Assembly (NCBI GenBank): GCA_017619335.1
Contig: JAFZSP010000033.1
Coordinates: 1-64,000 of the forward strand
Origin: Bacteroidaceae bacterium
GTDB lineage: Bacteria; Bacteroidota; Bacteroidia; Bacteroidales; Bacteroidaceae
Reading direction: 5' to 3'
Length of the DNA stretch: 64,000 nt
Position 1 is the stretch's first letter; each line of letters starts with the position of its first letter. The position numbers and the translations under genes are program-made. The notes under the pieces were generated by a model. That model saw only the letters and a program-made list of their open reading frames with translations, did no database searches and had not been told where the DNA came from. This document shows positions 24,401 through 33,432 of this stretch, piece after piece.

Positions 24401-25021
24401 TTTGAGACTCTGAACGACAAATTCTGGACCATCGTGCCTGAATTGGACGGCGGACGCATTGGCGACAACCAAGGCTACCAAGCCAACGCCATCTACAACA
24501 ACGAGGCAGCCGGCATCCATGTGGAACACTTCATCGAGGCATGGCGCGCCGACAGCCAGCCCCTCTTCAACGGCCTCATCTGTCAGGAGATAGCCGGCAC
24601 ACTGCCCGAGGGTTACTATCGTCTGGAGGCCGACGGATTCGCCACCAACCAGGCCGGCGAGCCCGACGGCGGCATACAAGGTATCTACCTCTTCGCACAG
24701 AACGGCGAGAAAGAACGCCTCTCAGCCTTCCAGCCCGAAGCAGACTGGATCCCGCAGACCACCAGCGTCAGCTTCCACGCCGACGGCCAGAGCACGACCA
24801 CCGTGGGCATCTGCGTCAAGGAAACCAACTCCAACTGGTTCCTGGCCGACAACTTCCGCCTCACCTGGCTGGGCAAGACAGCACCCGACGCCGTGCGTGA
24901 CCTCACCGCCCGCAGTGCCGCTGCCAACACCGTCTTCACGCTGGACGGCAGGCAAGTCGGCACCCGGCAACTGGCCAAGGGACTGTACATCATCAACGGA
25001 AAGAAAGTCATCATCCGATAA
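21491..25021 (+). CDS. Modular surface protein with several carbohydrate-binding-like beta-sandwiches and helical linkers
   Basis: About 1176 residues. ATG 21491 and ATG 21497 are both possible; the second gives MRHFIRPLL and a clean signal peptide ending CAVAW. An N-terminal trefoil-like module (YIYNVGASQFLG) is followed by three galactose-binding-like modules that begin alike: VMQNPDFSASCENG, VLIKNADFSRGQYG and LLLNNPDFETLN. The first and third share GLPQGRYRLTMEA/TLPEGYYRLEADG, GIYLFAQNG and NSNWFLADNF-type strands. FIVAR-like helices separate them. The tail VFTLDGRQVG...GLYIINGKK is a sorting-type C-terminus. It is probably a cell-surface glycan-binding protein. It starts a three-gene plus-strand unit that ends at 27739. 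Confidence 0.75.
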   Translation: MFMRHFIRPLLYLAALTFSLCAVAWDEPVKPERSQFPDGSWATPSVGNKYYIYNVGASQFLGTGLDWGTRTVTTVDSVVFVSQAKVAVALNRNYVVPFSIENSDIEGTLYIRTLNTNKGEQAYVTAEGNASWSDGDTGRAGHWEITAVENGEYQLTVADAGVCLGVDGIGLTTSYTWADAITGAQYSTNWKFIEASDENAQLVRDYCRGHYQVYLYEMEVYDVRKSLYDYLLESQELGIDNTAAATVYESETATLEELKAALDALKTEVDSKAFWKGIAESSEDNPFDVTKYVMQNPDFSASCENGKTPPGWEITATGTNIGQMNRKDTNPADETLYLSNFVECWTPAPATIGDGYIGQWVTGLPQGRYRLTMEAAACNQSDGFDPSTITGVYLFAGNGQFNMHSEESVAGAAYDIRHYEWDFDFNAERLLLGLLFEKTNANWISADNFHLLAIGSMQEDPNRVALMDAVEAAELVNEQLGENRIDDEYAMNVEKAAAEAFTTALDAAYNALNNSDADHYADALAQLQQAQEAVLKSADVYEQFQQLYEDALMMAQQLKDQGQWEPLQTALLEWAGGELTDAFEAGALTADDLPAAREKADGIVNEFVAVEGNVQPGDNLTVLIKNADFSRGQYGRTDAGTFDGDENSIPGWNISSGNVTELSGDYHNIEVYGKAFDFNQTIKNLPAGTYQLTVQGYVRVDRGENDMALYAGVSSKKFMEITDEYSETALLTDQEDGTSTGSWPYDSPRGDGQGYQPNSMQGAMIYFSNINPATGKPFYLNDVTIGHTGGDLTIGVRSDAKDNALWILWDNFTLTYLSAEAIQPILDEIDELRAQVEELLGTHNTTMFTREMIDYVFSRVDEKESITTEEAAMELLNAVKHLIQDIQDDHVAYLEVMEIYDNYLNKAAEISNDEYQALLDEVGSKISMMEFQTINDIYDACEKMENEWVPAVMKDVQDGDNVTLLLNNPDFETLNDKFWTIVPELDGGRIGDNQGYQANAIYNNEAAGIHVEHFIEAWRADSQPLFNGLICQEIAGTLPEGYYRLEADGFATNQAGEPDGGIQGIYLFAQNGEKERLSAFQPEADWIPQTTSVSFHADGQSTTTVGICVKETNSNWFLADNFRLTWLGKTAPDAVRDLTARSAAANTVFTLDGRQVGTRQLAKGLYIINGKKVIIR

Positions 25022-25024
25022 AGA

Positions 25025-26098
25025 ATGAACCTACGACACGCGCTATTGCTGGCCCTGACATTCACGGCCAGCCACACGCTGACAGGGCAGACCAGACAGT
25101 CTGCCCTTGTCGGCGCCAAGAACCTGGTGATCACCACCAATAAAGGCACCACCTATTATTATTTGGTGACCTCCCTGCAGTCACCCGTCATGCATCTGGA
25201 GGACGGCACCGTGGTTATCGGAACCGACAAGTTCCAGCGCCAGGACATCAAAGCCATGCGTTTCCGCTCTCTCAAGCGCGCCGTCCTGAACGAGGACAGC
25301 ACCACCTTTGACAAGACAATGGCGCTGGACCACTCCCTGTTGGCACTGCGACGACACCTGAACACGGGCAAGTGGAACTCGCTGGTGCTGCCCTTTGACC
25401 TGACGGGACGGCAGCTGCTGGACGTCTTCGGCGATGAGACACAGCTGGCCACACCACGCGCCATCAGTGAGGACGGGCAGACCACGGTGGAGTTCGCTAC
25501 TATGGACCTGCAGACAGACGATGTCGTCCTGCGGGCCAACTTCCATTACCTCGTCAAGCCCACGCGGGAACCTGACGTGGAGGAAGGAAAGCGCCTGACC
25601 AACTTCGGCAGCAGCCAGCTCTACGGACCCATTTACTTCATTCCCAACGTCTCCATGAAGGCCAACCAAGCGCCTCGTTTCCAGACGCTGCAGAACGAGG
25701 ACGGCAGCACCAAGGTGAGACTGCGCGGCACCTATCTGCGATTGGACGACTCGGTGGTCAACGGCAAGATTATCAAGAACCGCCGCGCAGCACCGGGAGC
25801 CTACCTGCTGGACGACGGTCTGATGACACAGCACACGGACTCTGCCATCGTCAGCGCCTTCCAGTCGTGGATTGAAGACATCAGCGAAAACGCACAGCCG
25901 CTGCATTTCTATGTGGATGGCATCAACGAAGATATTACCTCGGGAATTGCGGATTTCACAATGCAGAATTCCCAATTCAGAATGTACAATTCAGAATTGG
26001 AAGATGCCATCTTTGACTTGAGCGGCCGCAGAATGGAGAAACGCTCATTGCCAGCGGGAATCTACGTCCGAGGTGGACATAAATTCATTGTTAAATAA
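25025..26098 (+). CDS. Secreted protein of unknown function with sorting tail
   Basis: 357 residues with signal peptide (ends LTGQ). I do not recognise a domain. The middle has beta-rich segments such as WNSLVLPFDLTGRQLLDVFG and NFHYLVKPTREP, found in surface proteins of this group. The tail AIFDLSGRRM...GIYVRGGHKFIVK is a sorting-type C-terminus. Just before it, MQNSQFRMYNSELED is encoded by CAGAATTC/CAATTCAGAAT microrepeats of a kind usual between genes in this window. The start is 3 bases after the upstream stop. Confidence 0.7.
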   Translation: MNLRHALLLALTFTASHTLTGQTRQSALVGAKNLVITTNKGTTYYYLVTSLQSPVMHLEDGTVVIGTDKFQRQDIKAMRFRSLKRAVLNEDSTTFDKTMALDHSLLALRRHLNTGKWNSLVLPFDLTGRQLLDVFGDETQLATPRAISEDGQTTVEFATMDLQTDDVVLRANFHYLVKPTREPDVEEGKRLTNFGSSQLYGPIYFIPNVSMKANQAPRFQTLQNEDGSTKVRLRGTYLRLDDSVVNGKIIKNRRAAPGAYLLDDGLMTQHTDSAIVSAFQSWIEDISENAQPLHFYVDGINEDITSGIADFTMQNSQFRMYNSELEDAIFDLSGRRMEKRSLPAGIYVRGGHKFIVK

Positions 26099-26116
26099 AG
26101 AAAGGAGGACAAAGAC

Positions 26117-27694
26117 ATGAGACAGTACATTCGCCTTTTCTGCACGCTTGCCCTCCTCACAGCGCCAGCCCTCTGGACGGCCGCCCAAGACTCCCTGTGG
26201 GTGCGCTATGATGACCGTTTCAAACCCAACGCCATCATTTCCCTGAAGAATGTGGACTCCATAGAGGTCAGGCCCACGCAGCTGCGCCTCTACACGACCA
26301 CCGCTGCCACCGGCTACATCAACAAAGCCACCGCCCAGCTCATCCCCACCGACGAGGCCGAGATGCATTTCACCGACCCGGGACGTTACCTGCTGAAACC
26401 TAATACCTACAGCGGAACCAACTACACCAACGACGCTGCCACCTCGGGCTACAACTTCGCCCACTCCATGGAGAGCGAACACTACGCCCTCTTCTGGGAC
26501 GTCCGTTACGGGAACAACCCCGCCAAGCTTCAGTACCCGGGCGACGGCAACGTGGCCAACGCCAGTACCATCCTCTCCATCTGTGAGAAGTGCTGGGACA
26601 AGTATGTGGAACTTGGCTTCATCATCCCCGGCAAATCCACCACCGACAAATACAAGATCCAGCTCTACATTCCCTACCAGAAGGAATGGCGCGCCGACGC
26701 TTCCGGCACGGATGGTGTCTCGGGCGGCAAGACAGGCATCGGACACTTCAACCCCTGGGCCGCCACCGCCCGCAATGGTCACACGGTGGCCCACGAGGTG
26801 GGACACACGTTCCAATATCTGGTCTCCGCCGACCTGGGCGAGAGCCACGGATACAAATGGGGCTTCAACGGCGACGGCTGGGGCGACTGCGGCTGGTGGG
26901 AAAGCTGTGCCGACTGGCAGGCCTACCAGATCTTCCCGGAACGGCAATTCACTGACGGCGAATACTTTGAGCAGCATCTGACTGCCCACCACCTCAACCT
27001 CCTTCACGAGGACTGGCGCTACGCCTGCTGTTACATCCAGGACTGGTGGTGCATGAAACACGGCACAGACTTCATCGGCCGTCTGTGGCGCGAAAGCCGC
27101 AAATCCGAAGACCCGGTGGAAACCTACAAACGCATGAACGGCCTCACCCAAGAACAGTTCTGTGACGAGATGATGGAGGGATACATGCGTATGGCCACCT
27201 GGGACATCGATGGAGTGCGCGAGCGGGCCAAAAGCCGCATCGGCCAGCACAAGACCTACCTCAACAAGGTCGCTGGCACCACAGACACCTGGCAGAGTGA
27301 CGTGGAGCACTGCATTCAGAACTATGGTTACGCCATTATTAATATGAAAGCGCCCAAGGCCGGCACAGAGGTCAAGGCTCATTTCCAAGGACTTACAGAT
27401 GCCGCAGGCTACAAATACGTCTATCACCAGCGGGCTGGATGGCGCTATGCTTTCGTGGCCTACACCAGCGCCGGAGAGCGCATCTACGGGGAAGTGCAGC
27501 GTGACCGTGAAGGCACCGCCTCCCTGACGATTCCGGACCGCTGCTCCCGACTCTTCTTTGTCGTGATGGGAGCTCCGACGCAACACTGGCAGCACCCCTG
27601 GGACCGCAACCGCAGCGCCGACTCCTGGTCACAAAACGGGGAACAGTGGCCCTTCCGAGTCCGTTTTGAGGACACCAACCTGTTAGGAAAGTAA
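26117..27694 (+). CDS. Secreted putative zinc metallopeptidase (HExxH; DUF6055-like)
   Basis: 525 residues with signal peptide (ends TAAQ). A strand-rich N-terminal part (FKPNAIISLKNVDSIEVR) precedes the core. His226-Glu-Val-Gly-His230 in TVAHEVGHTFQYL is a gluzincin zinc site, and WWESCADW about 40 residues on may give the third ligand, a glutamate. The core also has MESEHYALFWDVRYG and WRYACCYIQDWW. The pattern recalls the DUF6055 group. It is the last gene of the unit with two surface proteins and ends at a perfect terminator. It could trim host or plant glycoproteins such as extensin, but no substrate is shown. No clear sorting tail is present. Confidence 0.65.
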   Translation: MRQYIRLFCTLALLTAPALWTAAQDSLWVRYDDRFKPNAIISLKNVDSIEVRPTQLRLYTTTAATGYINKATAQLIPTDEAEMHFTDPGRYLLKPNTYSGTNYTNDAATSGYNFAHSMESEHYALFWDVRYGNNPAKLQYPGDGNVANASTILSICEKCWDKYVELGFIIPGKSTTDKYKIQLYIPYQKEWRADASGTDGVSGGKTGIGHFNPWAATARNGHTVAHEVGHTFQYLVSADLGESHGYKWGFNGDGWGDCGWWESCADWQAYQIFPERQFTDGEYFEQHLTAHHLNLLHEDWRYACCYIQDWWCMKHGTDFIGRLWRESRKSEDPVETYKRMNGLTQEQFCDEMMEGYMRMATWDIDGVRERAKSRIGQHKTYLNKVAGTTDTWQSDVEHCIQNYGYAIINMKAPKAGTEVKAHFQGLTDAAGYKYVYHQRAGWRYAFVAYTSAGERIYGEVQRDREGTASLTIPDRCSRLFFVVMGAPTQHWQHPWDRNRSADSWSQNGEQWPFRVRFEDTNLLGK

Positions 27695-27705
27695 GTGTTA
27701 AAACT

Positions 27706-27739
27706 AAAAGAGCCCACCTTTTTGGAGGTGGGCTCTTTT
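27706..27739. terminator. Perfect bidirectional rho-independent terminator
   Basis: AAAAGAGCCCACCT - TTTTGG - AGGTGGGCTCTTTT: a 14-bp perfect stem with T-runs on both strands, between the converging stops at 27694 and 27752. Confidence 0.93.
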
Positions 27740-27751
27740 GATATATATACC

Positions 27752-30133
27752 TTAGATATTTGGGGTGTCCCAGACCTTGGTGGCGGTGCAGTTGACCTTC
27801 AGGCTCTGCCGACCCACGGAAGCCATGAACTCGCCCTCTTCCAGACGCCATTTGAGATCGGAACCCACGAAGGCCAGGTCCTTGGCCGCGATGGCCAGAC
27901 GGACGGTCTGCTGCTCGCCGGGCTGCAGTTCTATTTTTTGGAACGTGCGCAGGCGCGTGTTGTCGGGAGTGAGCGTGGCCACAAGGTCGCTGACAAAGAG
28001 CAGCACGGCCTCCTTTCCAACGCGGTCGCCGCTGTTACGCACATCCACTGTGAATACAAGGCTGTCTGCGGCAGTGAAGTCGGTCTTGTCCACCTGCAGG
28101 TTGGAGTAGTCGAAACGGGTGTAGGACAGCCCGTGACCGAAGGGATAGAGCACATCCATCACGGCATCATAGTTGTAGTTGCCGTCCATCTGTCCGCGGT
28201 TCTCACAAGGCTTGAAGTCGTAGGTAACCAGGCTGCCGGAGTACTTGGGATAGGTGTAGGGCAGACGGGCGCTGAAGTTGGCGTCGCCAGCCAGGAGGCG
28301 TGCCAGTGCCGGTCCGCCGTAGTTGCCGGAGAGGAAGGTCTGCACAGTGGCTGCACAGAGGGGCTCGATCTCGGTGATGAGGCGCGGACGTCCCTCTGCC
28401 AGCACCAACACGATGGGTTTGCCCGTGGCGGCCAGTGCCTTCACCAACTGCTGCTGGTTCTGGCTGATGGTGAGGTCGTCAATGTTGCCCACGGTCTCGC
28501 AGTAGGAGTTCTCGCCCACGCAAGCGATGATGACATCAGCCGAGCGGGCTGCAGCCACAGCTGCCTGAATATCAATAGCCTGATCGAGATTGAAGTTCTC
28601 TTCACTCCAACGCACGCCTTCCACAAATCGGACGTTGCCCTCGCCGAAGCGCTCTGCAAGTGCAGCAGCAAACGACTTGTAATCACCCATTTGCGGAGCC
28701 AGCGTGTTGGTGCGGTGACCCTGCCAGGTGTAGGTCCAGCCACCGTTCTGTCCACGCAGATTGTCGGCGTTGGGGCCGCAGACGAGCAGGCGCGTGCCTT
28801 CCTTCAGAGGCAGCACGGGAGCGCCGTTCACGCTGTCATTGCGCAGCAGGGCTATGCATTCCTCGGCGATGGCTGTAGCCTCGGCAGCAAAGGCGGGACT
28901 GGCGAAGTCGGGGAACTGCTGGGCAAGCTGTTCGGGCGTGAAGTCCCACGTGGTCTTGTCCATCAGACCCAGACGCACCTTCAGGCGGAGCACACGGCGA
29001 ACGGCATCGTCAATGCGGCTCTTGCTGACGCGACCCTCATCGACAAGTTCACGCAGCAGGTCACAGAAATCGACCTCATAAGGCACCATAGACATATCGA
29101 TTCCAGCGTTGATGGCCATGCAGATGGCATCCTTCTTGGTGGCCGCGATGTGGTCGCGGTCCCAGATGTTGTTGATGTCGGCCCAGTCGGTGACAATCAT
29201 ACCGTCCCAGCCCAGTTCGTCCTTCAGCCAGGTGGTGAGAAGCTCATAGTTGGCGTGGAAGGACTCACCATCGTTGACAGAAGAGTTTACCATGAGGGAG
29301 AGTGCACCAGCCTCAATGGCGGCACGGAAGGGCTGGAAGAACTTCTCGCGCAGCTCACGACGTGTCACATAGCTGGGCGTGCGGTCCTTGCCGGTGCGGG
29401 CAGCACCGTAGGCCATGTAGTGTTTCAGACAGGCAGCCACGTTCTGAGGGCCGATGTGGTTGGGGTCTTCGCCCTGATAGCCCAGCACGGCCTCACGGGC
29501 CATTGTGGCATTCACCACCACATCCTCGCCATAGCTCTCCCACATGCGGCTCCACAGCGGCAGGCGGGCCAGGTCCATCACGGGTGAATAGACCCAGGGG
29601 ATGAGGCAGGCGCGAGTCTCGTAGGCAGAGATCTGGCTGACGCGACGCGGAATAGCGGGGTTGAACGAGGCACCCTGACCCACTTCCTGCGGGAAGAGCG
29701 TGCCGCCCCAAGTGTAGGAGGCACCGTGAATCTGATCGACGCCATAGATCTGCGGCACACCGGCGCAGGCTTCCATCGACAGCTCATTCAGCCGACGAAT
29801 AATGCGAGCCCACTCGGCTGGCGGAATGGCGGTGCCGGTGGGCACATTGAGAATGCTGCCCACTTTATACTTCTTGAACACCTGCTCCAGGGCTTCCTCG
29901 TTGAACGTGAAGTGCTCGGGTTTTGACAGGTCAGCAATCACGTCAATGGTCAGCTCACACATCTGACCTATTTTCTCGTCCAGCGTGAGCTTACCCAACA
30001 GTTGTTCCACCTGTGCCTCCACGTCTTTGTCCTCAGCAATGGCACGCTGTGACGATGCGGGTGAGGAACAGGAATGTAGGCCAAGCGCAGCAGTGGCGAT
30101 GGCCAGCAATGATGTCATAGATTTGTACTTCAT
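27752..30133 (-). CDS. GH3 beta-glycosidase lipoprotein
   Basis: 793 residues from ATG 30133. The signal ends in LGLHSC, a lipobox, so the enzyme should be lipid-anchored. It has a GH3 barrel (EKIGQMCELTID, LPLWSRMWESYGEDV, GYQGEDP, CLKHYMAYG), nucleophile Asp316 in GMIVTDWADI, the GH3 C-terminal sandwich (GTRLLVCGPNADNLRGQNGG) and a fibronectin-III-like end (SVGRQSLKVNCTATKVW). This full three-domain layout is typical of beta-glucosidases and beta-xylosidases. It stands alone, with its own promoter. Confidence 0.92.
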   Translation of the reverse strand: MKYKSMTSLLAIATAALGLHSCSSPASSQRAIAEDKDVEAQVEQLLGKLTLDEKIGQMCELTIDVIADLSKPEHFTFNEEALEQVFKKYKVGSILNVPTGTAIPPAEWARIIRRLNELSMEACAGVPQIYGVDQIHGASYTWGGTLFPQEVGQGASFNPAIPRRVSQISAYETRACLIPWVYSPVMDLARLPLWSRMWESYGEDVVVNATMAREAVLGYQGEDPNHIGPQNVAACLKHYMAYGAARTGKDRTPSYVTRRELREKFFQPFRAAIEAGALSLMVNSSVNDGESFHANYELLTTWLKDELGWDGMIVTDWADINNIWDRDHIAATKKDAICMAINAGIDMSMVPYEVDFCDLLRELVDEGRVSKSRIDDAVRRVLRLKVRLGLMDKTTWDFTPEQLAQQFPDFASPAFAAEATAIAEECIALLRNDSVNGAPVLPLKEGTRLLVCGPNADNLRGQNGGWTYTWQGHRTNTLAPQMGDYKSFAAALAERFGEGNVRFVEGVRWSEENFNLDQAIDIQAAVAAARSADVIIACVGENSYCETVGNIDDLTISQNQQQLVKALAATGKPIVLVLAEGRPRLITEIEPLCAATVQTFLSGNYGGPALARLLAGDANFSARLPYTYPKYSGSLVTYDFKPCENRGQMDGNYNYDAVMDVLYPFGHGLSYTRFDYSNLQVDKTDFTAADSLVFTVDVRNSGDRVGKEAVLLFVSDLVATLTPDNTRLRTFQKIELQPGEQQTVRLAIAAKDLAFVGSDLKWRLEEGEFMASVGRQSLKVNCTATKVWDTPNI

Positions 30134-30182
30134 AAATGCTAATTGTTTTAAAATGATTATTGTATTTTCCATTTTTGCGGCG

Positions 30183-30190
30183 CAAAGTTA
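30183..30190 (-). promoter_or_regulatory. -7 element TAACTTTG for GH3
   Basis: Matches TAnnTTTG, about 50 bases before the GH3 ATG. Confidence 0.6.
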
Positions 30191-30369
30191 GTGAAAAAAC
30201 TCCTACTTCCACCATTTTTCCCAACAAAAGCATCCTCTCCCCCACCATTTTACCGCATATTTTCCACATTTGGTGCGTTTTTGACACTCGCTGCTTGAAA
30301 AATACTTTTTTTTCACCCTATTCCATCACTTTTTTCCCTTCTCTGTACAACTCTTTTAAATCTTTTCAT

Positions 30370-30377
30370 TAATTTTG
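30370..30377 (+). promoter_or_regulatory. -7 element TAATTTTG for the PEGA-like pair
   Basis: Matches TAnnTTTG, about 60 bases before GTG 30437. The rest of the divergent region 30191-30369 is pyrimidine-rich and shows nothing else I can name. Confidence 0.55.
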
Positions 30378-30436
30378 TGCCCAAAAGCTAAAAAAGTGCT
30401 TCCAGTTATTCTTTCATATTACAAAATTCTACAATT

Positions 30437-31945
30437 GTGAACTACCAGAAATTACACCTTACTCTTTTAGCCATCTTGCTTATTTCTTCGCTGAAGGCTC
30501 AACGTTTGCAGGTGGTGAGTTTCACAGAGTTGGGCAACGACTTAACAGCTCAACAGGCAGCCACCTCCAAGCTGGACCAAAATGGCGAGGTGACCGCACT
30601 GATAAAGATTCTCACACCGGAATTGCAAGACTTGTCTTTTGACGGAGGGTCATTAGGGGTTGTCGGCACGGAATTGAAAGGCGGTGAGTGGTGGCTTTAT
30701 GTGCCTGCTGATGCCCAACGCCTCACGATTACCCATCCTCTGTATGGAGTTCTTCGCAACTACATCTATCCCCAACCCATCCTTCAGGGTCACACCTACC
30801 GGATGGTACTGGACATAGGATTAGGTTGTTATGTAACCATTCAGAGTCCTGCCGACAATACAGAAGTGGAAATAGACGGGCGCCCCATGGGCAAGGCGCC
30901 GCTTGTGCAACAGTACCTGCTCTATGGCATTCACACGATTCAAGCGACAAGCGGTCAACAAGAAGCCGTTGACACCATCTTCCTGTCCAGCAAACAGGAG
31001 AAGGAACAGACCTTCCAGCTCCGGATGCACGAGGCCATCAACCACTTCGGCAATGTCCGCGTCACTGTGGCCGACAATGCAGACATCTTTTTTCATAACG
31101 AGTTGGTGGGGAAGGGCACTTGGCAACAGTCGTTGCGTGAAGGGACCTACGAGATAGAGACCCGTCGCGAAAACTGTAACCCCGCTAAGACGACTTTCAG
31201 CGTCACAGCAGGAATAGACAACCTGATTGAAGCCAATCCGCCCACAGAGCACCTCGGCTGGCTGAGTATTTATACGCGTCCCAAGAAAGTGGAAGCCTTA
31301 TTCCCTGACGGCTCCAAGGCCGACCTGCGCAGAACTGTCAGCAAACCCGCAGGAATTTATAAAGTGAAGATGAGCAATCCTTATTATTTCCCGGAGAAAC
31401 GCACCTACACAATTGAGAACCAACGTATCACAATAGACACCCTGGAATTTACATCAAAGTACTCTTCTTTTTATTTTGGTTATAACGGAAAACTGTTTGG
31501 CAGTCAGTTGTGGCATGGTGGCACATTAGGTTTCAACACATGGTTCGGTTTTGATCTGTGTGCGGAAGGCTATCCACAACACATTTTCACAAAAGGTGAA
31601 GAAAGTGCCAAGGTGTTTTGTTTTAGTGGAAAAACCGGGTGGCGCTTTAGTCTCAGCAAAGAGGTGGCAGTCACTCCACAGATAGGTTGGTTGGGGGTCT
31701 TCATCGATGAGAAGGGGGGAAAAGACGCATCCACAGGGCACCTTAATAACCTCTTTGGGGGAGTGCGATTGGATTATTCACCCATTAAAGCCTTCCGCCT
31801 TCACTTCGCTGCTTATTATTCAGAGAAATTAGCAAATGATGATGTGGCTCGCAAATTTGATGTCAAAAGCACAGGTTTCTCTTTAGATTTTGGAGCCGTC
31901 ATTTGTATCAATGCCAAAGCAAAAAGTAACAAATACACAAAATGA
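30437..31945 (+). CDS. PEGA-like envelope protein with C-terminal beta-barrel-like region, paralogue 1
   Basis: 502 residues from GTG 30437; the signal peptide ends LKAQ. Residues about 20-130 are a conserved unit (ELGNDLTAQ, GVVGTELKGGEWWLYVP, RLTITHPLYG). Residues about 135-265 hold PEGA-type repeats (VEIDGRPMGKAPL, and IFFHNELVGKGTWQQSLREG). From about 345 the protein has alternating strands with aromatic residues, ending LDFGAVICINAK, as in outer-membrane barrels. The function is unknown. It overlaps its paralogue by 4 bases (ATGA), so translation is coupled. Confidence 0.72.
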   Translation: MNYQKLHLTLLAILLISSLKAQRLQVVSFTELGNDLTAQQAATSKLDQNGEVTALIKILTPELQDLSFDGGSLGVVGTELKGGEWWLYVPADAQRLTITHPLYGVLRNYIYPQPILQGHTYRMVLDIGLGCYVTIQSPADNTEVEIDGRPMGKAPLVQQYLLYGIHTIQATSGQQEAVDTIFLSSKQEKEQTFQLRMHEAINHFGNVRVTVADNADIFFHNELVGKGTWQQSLREGTYEIETRRENCNPAKTTFSVTAGIDNLIEANPPTEHLGWLSIYTRPKKVEALFPDGSKADLRRTVSKPAGIYKVKMSNPYYFPEKRTYTIENQRITIDTLEFTSKYSSFYFGYNGKLFGSQLWHGGTLGFNTWFGFDLCAEGYPQHIFTKGEESAKVFCFSGKTGWRFSLSKEVAVTPQIGWLGVFIDEKGGKDASTGHLNNLFGGVRLDYSPIKAFRLHFAAYYSEKLANDDVARKFDVKSTGFSLDFGAVICINAKAKSNKYTK

Positions 31946-33432
31946 TTACCAGGATTTTCATCATATCACTATCACTGCTCACATGTAGCTATTGCGCTGA
32001 AGCTCAAGATATGAGCGTGGCACAATTCAAGTTACTGGAAAATGACCTGACCGCCAACACTCATGGAACAGAGCGCAAAGATCAATTCGGTAACACTGCA
32101 GCCATCATCAAGATTTCAGCCCCAATGGTGGATGGTTATACCTTTGACGGAGGACAACAGGGAATCGTTGCCACTGAACAGAAAGGCGGTGAGCTTTGGC
32201 TCTATGTCCCCGCTGGTTCACAGCGTCTTACCATCAGTCACCGTCTGTTTGGGAAATTAGAAAACTATCACTATCCTATCTCCATTCAATCCGCCCGCAC
32301 CTACGAGATGCTGTTGGATATTGGAACCGGACGATTCGTGACCATAACCAGCAGTCAGGCCAAGGCCGACATTGAAGTGGATGGACAATTCATTGGTCGC
32401 TCTCCTGTGATGCATTATTACCTCCCTTTCGGAAATCACACCTTAAAGGCTATCAGTGATAACCAAGAAGGCCTGTTGCAGGTGTTCCATTCCAGTAATG
32501 ACAGCATTGATGCCCCACTTTATCGCATAGAAATGCAAAGCACCACGCCTCGAACAGGCACCGTCTTCCTCACTGTGGATGACAATGCTGCCATCTATTT
32601 TAGAGGAGAGCATGTGGGCAATGGAAGATGGCGTACACAACTTAGAGAAGGAGAGTACGAGGTGGAAACAAGAAATGCTGATTGCGAGCCTGCTCGAACA
32701 TCCTTCAAGGTCGTTGCCAATCAGGAAAACCATGTTCCTGCACAAGTGCCTAAACAACTGATGGGAAAGTTGAACATCATTTCTAAAGTCCGACGTTTGA
32801 AAGTGAGGCTGGATGGAGAACCATTCATGACAGGCACCCCTGTAGAAATACCCTGTGGAACCTATCAATTGGAAATGAAGAACATCATTTATAGGACTAT
32901 CAGAAAAGAATATCGAGTGGATCAAGACAAACTCTTAGTAGATACCTTGAAGGTGCGTCCACGAGTCAGTTTCCACATAGGAATAGGCTATGGCCCCATC
33001 GGGAATCTCAGTACCTTCCGTGCCATTTATGGGCTCCAAATAGGACATCACGAATTTGGACTCACTCACACATTCGAGGATTCAAAATCAATTCCGTTTT
33101 CTTACCGAGAAATAAACCACCAAGCTTTTACCGGTTTTTATGGATATCGTTTCGTTGTAAACAACATGTTTACCATTACTCCCAAATTTGGCATTACAGC
33201 TGCATCGATAAATGTGACAGATACATACGATATTGAAGATACCCAAGCTATCTTAGGCTACCTCGGCTGTACCTTCTTACTGACAAGTCGTCATTTAGGC
33301 CTTTATGTCACACCCGAAGTCAACATCCCATTCTCCAAAGGAGCAGGATATGAAGAATATACCTCCAAGAATAGAGGAGACATCAATATCAGTGGCTTGG
33401 GAATTTCTGCCGGCGTGCTGTTGAGCCTATAA
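31942..33432 (+). CDS. PEGA-like envelope protein, paralogue 2
   Basis: 496 residues with signal peptide (ends AEAQ). The same order of parts as the upstream gene (LENDLTANTHGTERKDQFG, GIVATEQKGGELWLYVP, VEVDGQFIGRSPVMHYYLPFG, IYFRGEHVGNGRWRTQLREG), then a barrel-like end finishing ISGLGISAGVLLSL. The pair arose by tandem duplication and then diverged, most strongly in the C-terminal barrel. Its stop overlaps tail-to-tail with cutC on the other strand (6 bases). Confidence 0.72.
   Translation: MITRIFIISLSLLTCSYCAEAQDMSVAQFKLLENDLTANTHGTERKDQFGNTAAIIKISAPMVDGYTFDGGQQGIVATEQKGGELWLYVPAGSQRLTISHRLFGKLENYHYPISIQSARTYEMLLDIGTGRFVTITSSQAKADIEVDGQFIGRSPVMHYYLPFGNHTLKAISDNQEGLLQVFHSSNDSIDAPLYRIEMQSTTPRTGTVFLTVDDNAAIYFRGEHVGNGRWRTQLREGEYEVETRNADCEPARTSFKVVANQENHVPAQVPKQLMGKLNIISKVRRLKVRLDGEPFMTGTPVEIPCGTYQLEMKNIIYRTIRKEYRVDQDKLLVDTLKVRPRVSFHIGIGYGPIGNLSTFRAIYGLQIGHHEFGLTHTFEDSKSIPFSYREINHQAFTGFYGYRFVVNNMFTITPKFGITAASINVTDTYDIEDTQAILGYLGCTFLLTSRHLGLYVTPEVNIPFSKGAGYEEYTSKNRGDINISGLGISAGVLLSL

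Noticed and set aside
27695-29587. Plus-strand frame of about 630 codons opposite GH3
   Set aside because: GH3 on the minus strand is complete and well supported; the opposite frame begins inside the terminator region and has no known domain.
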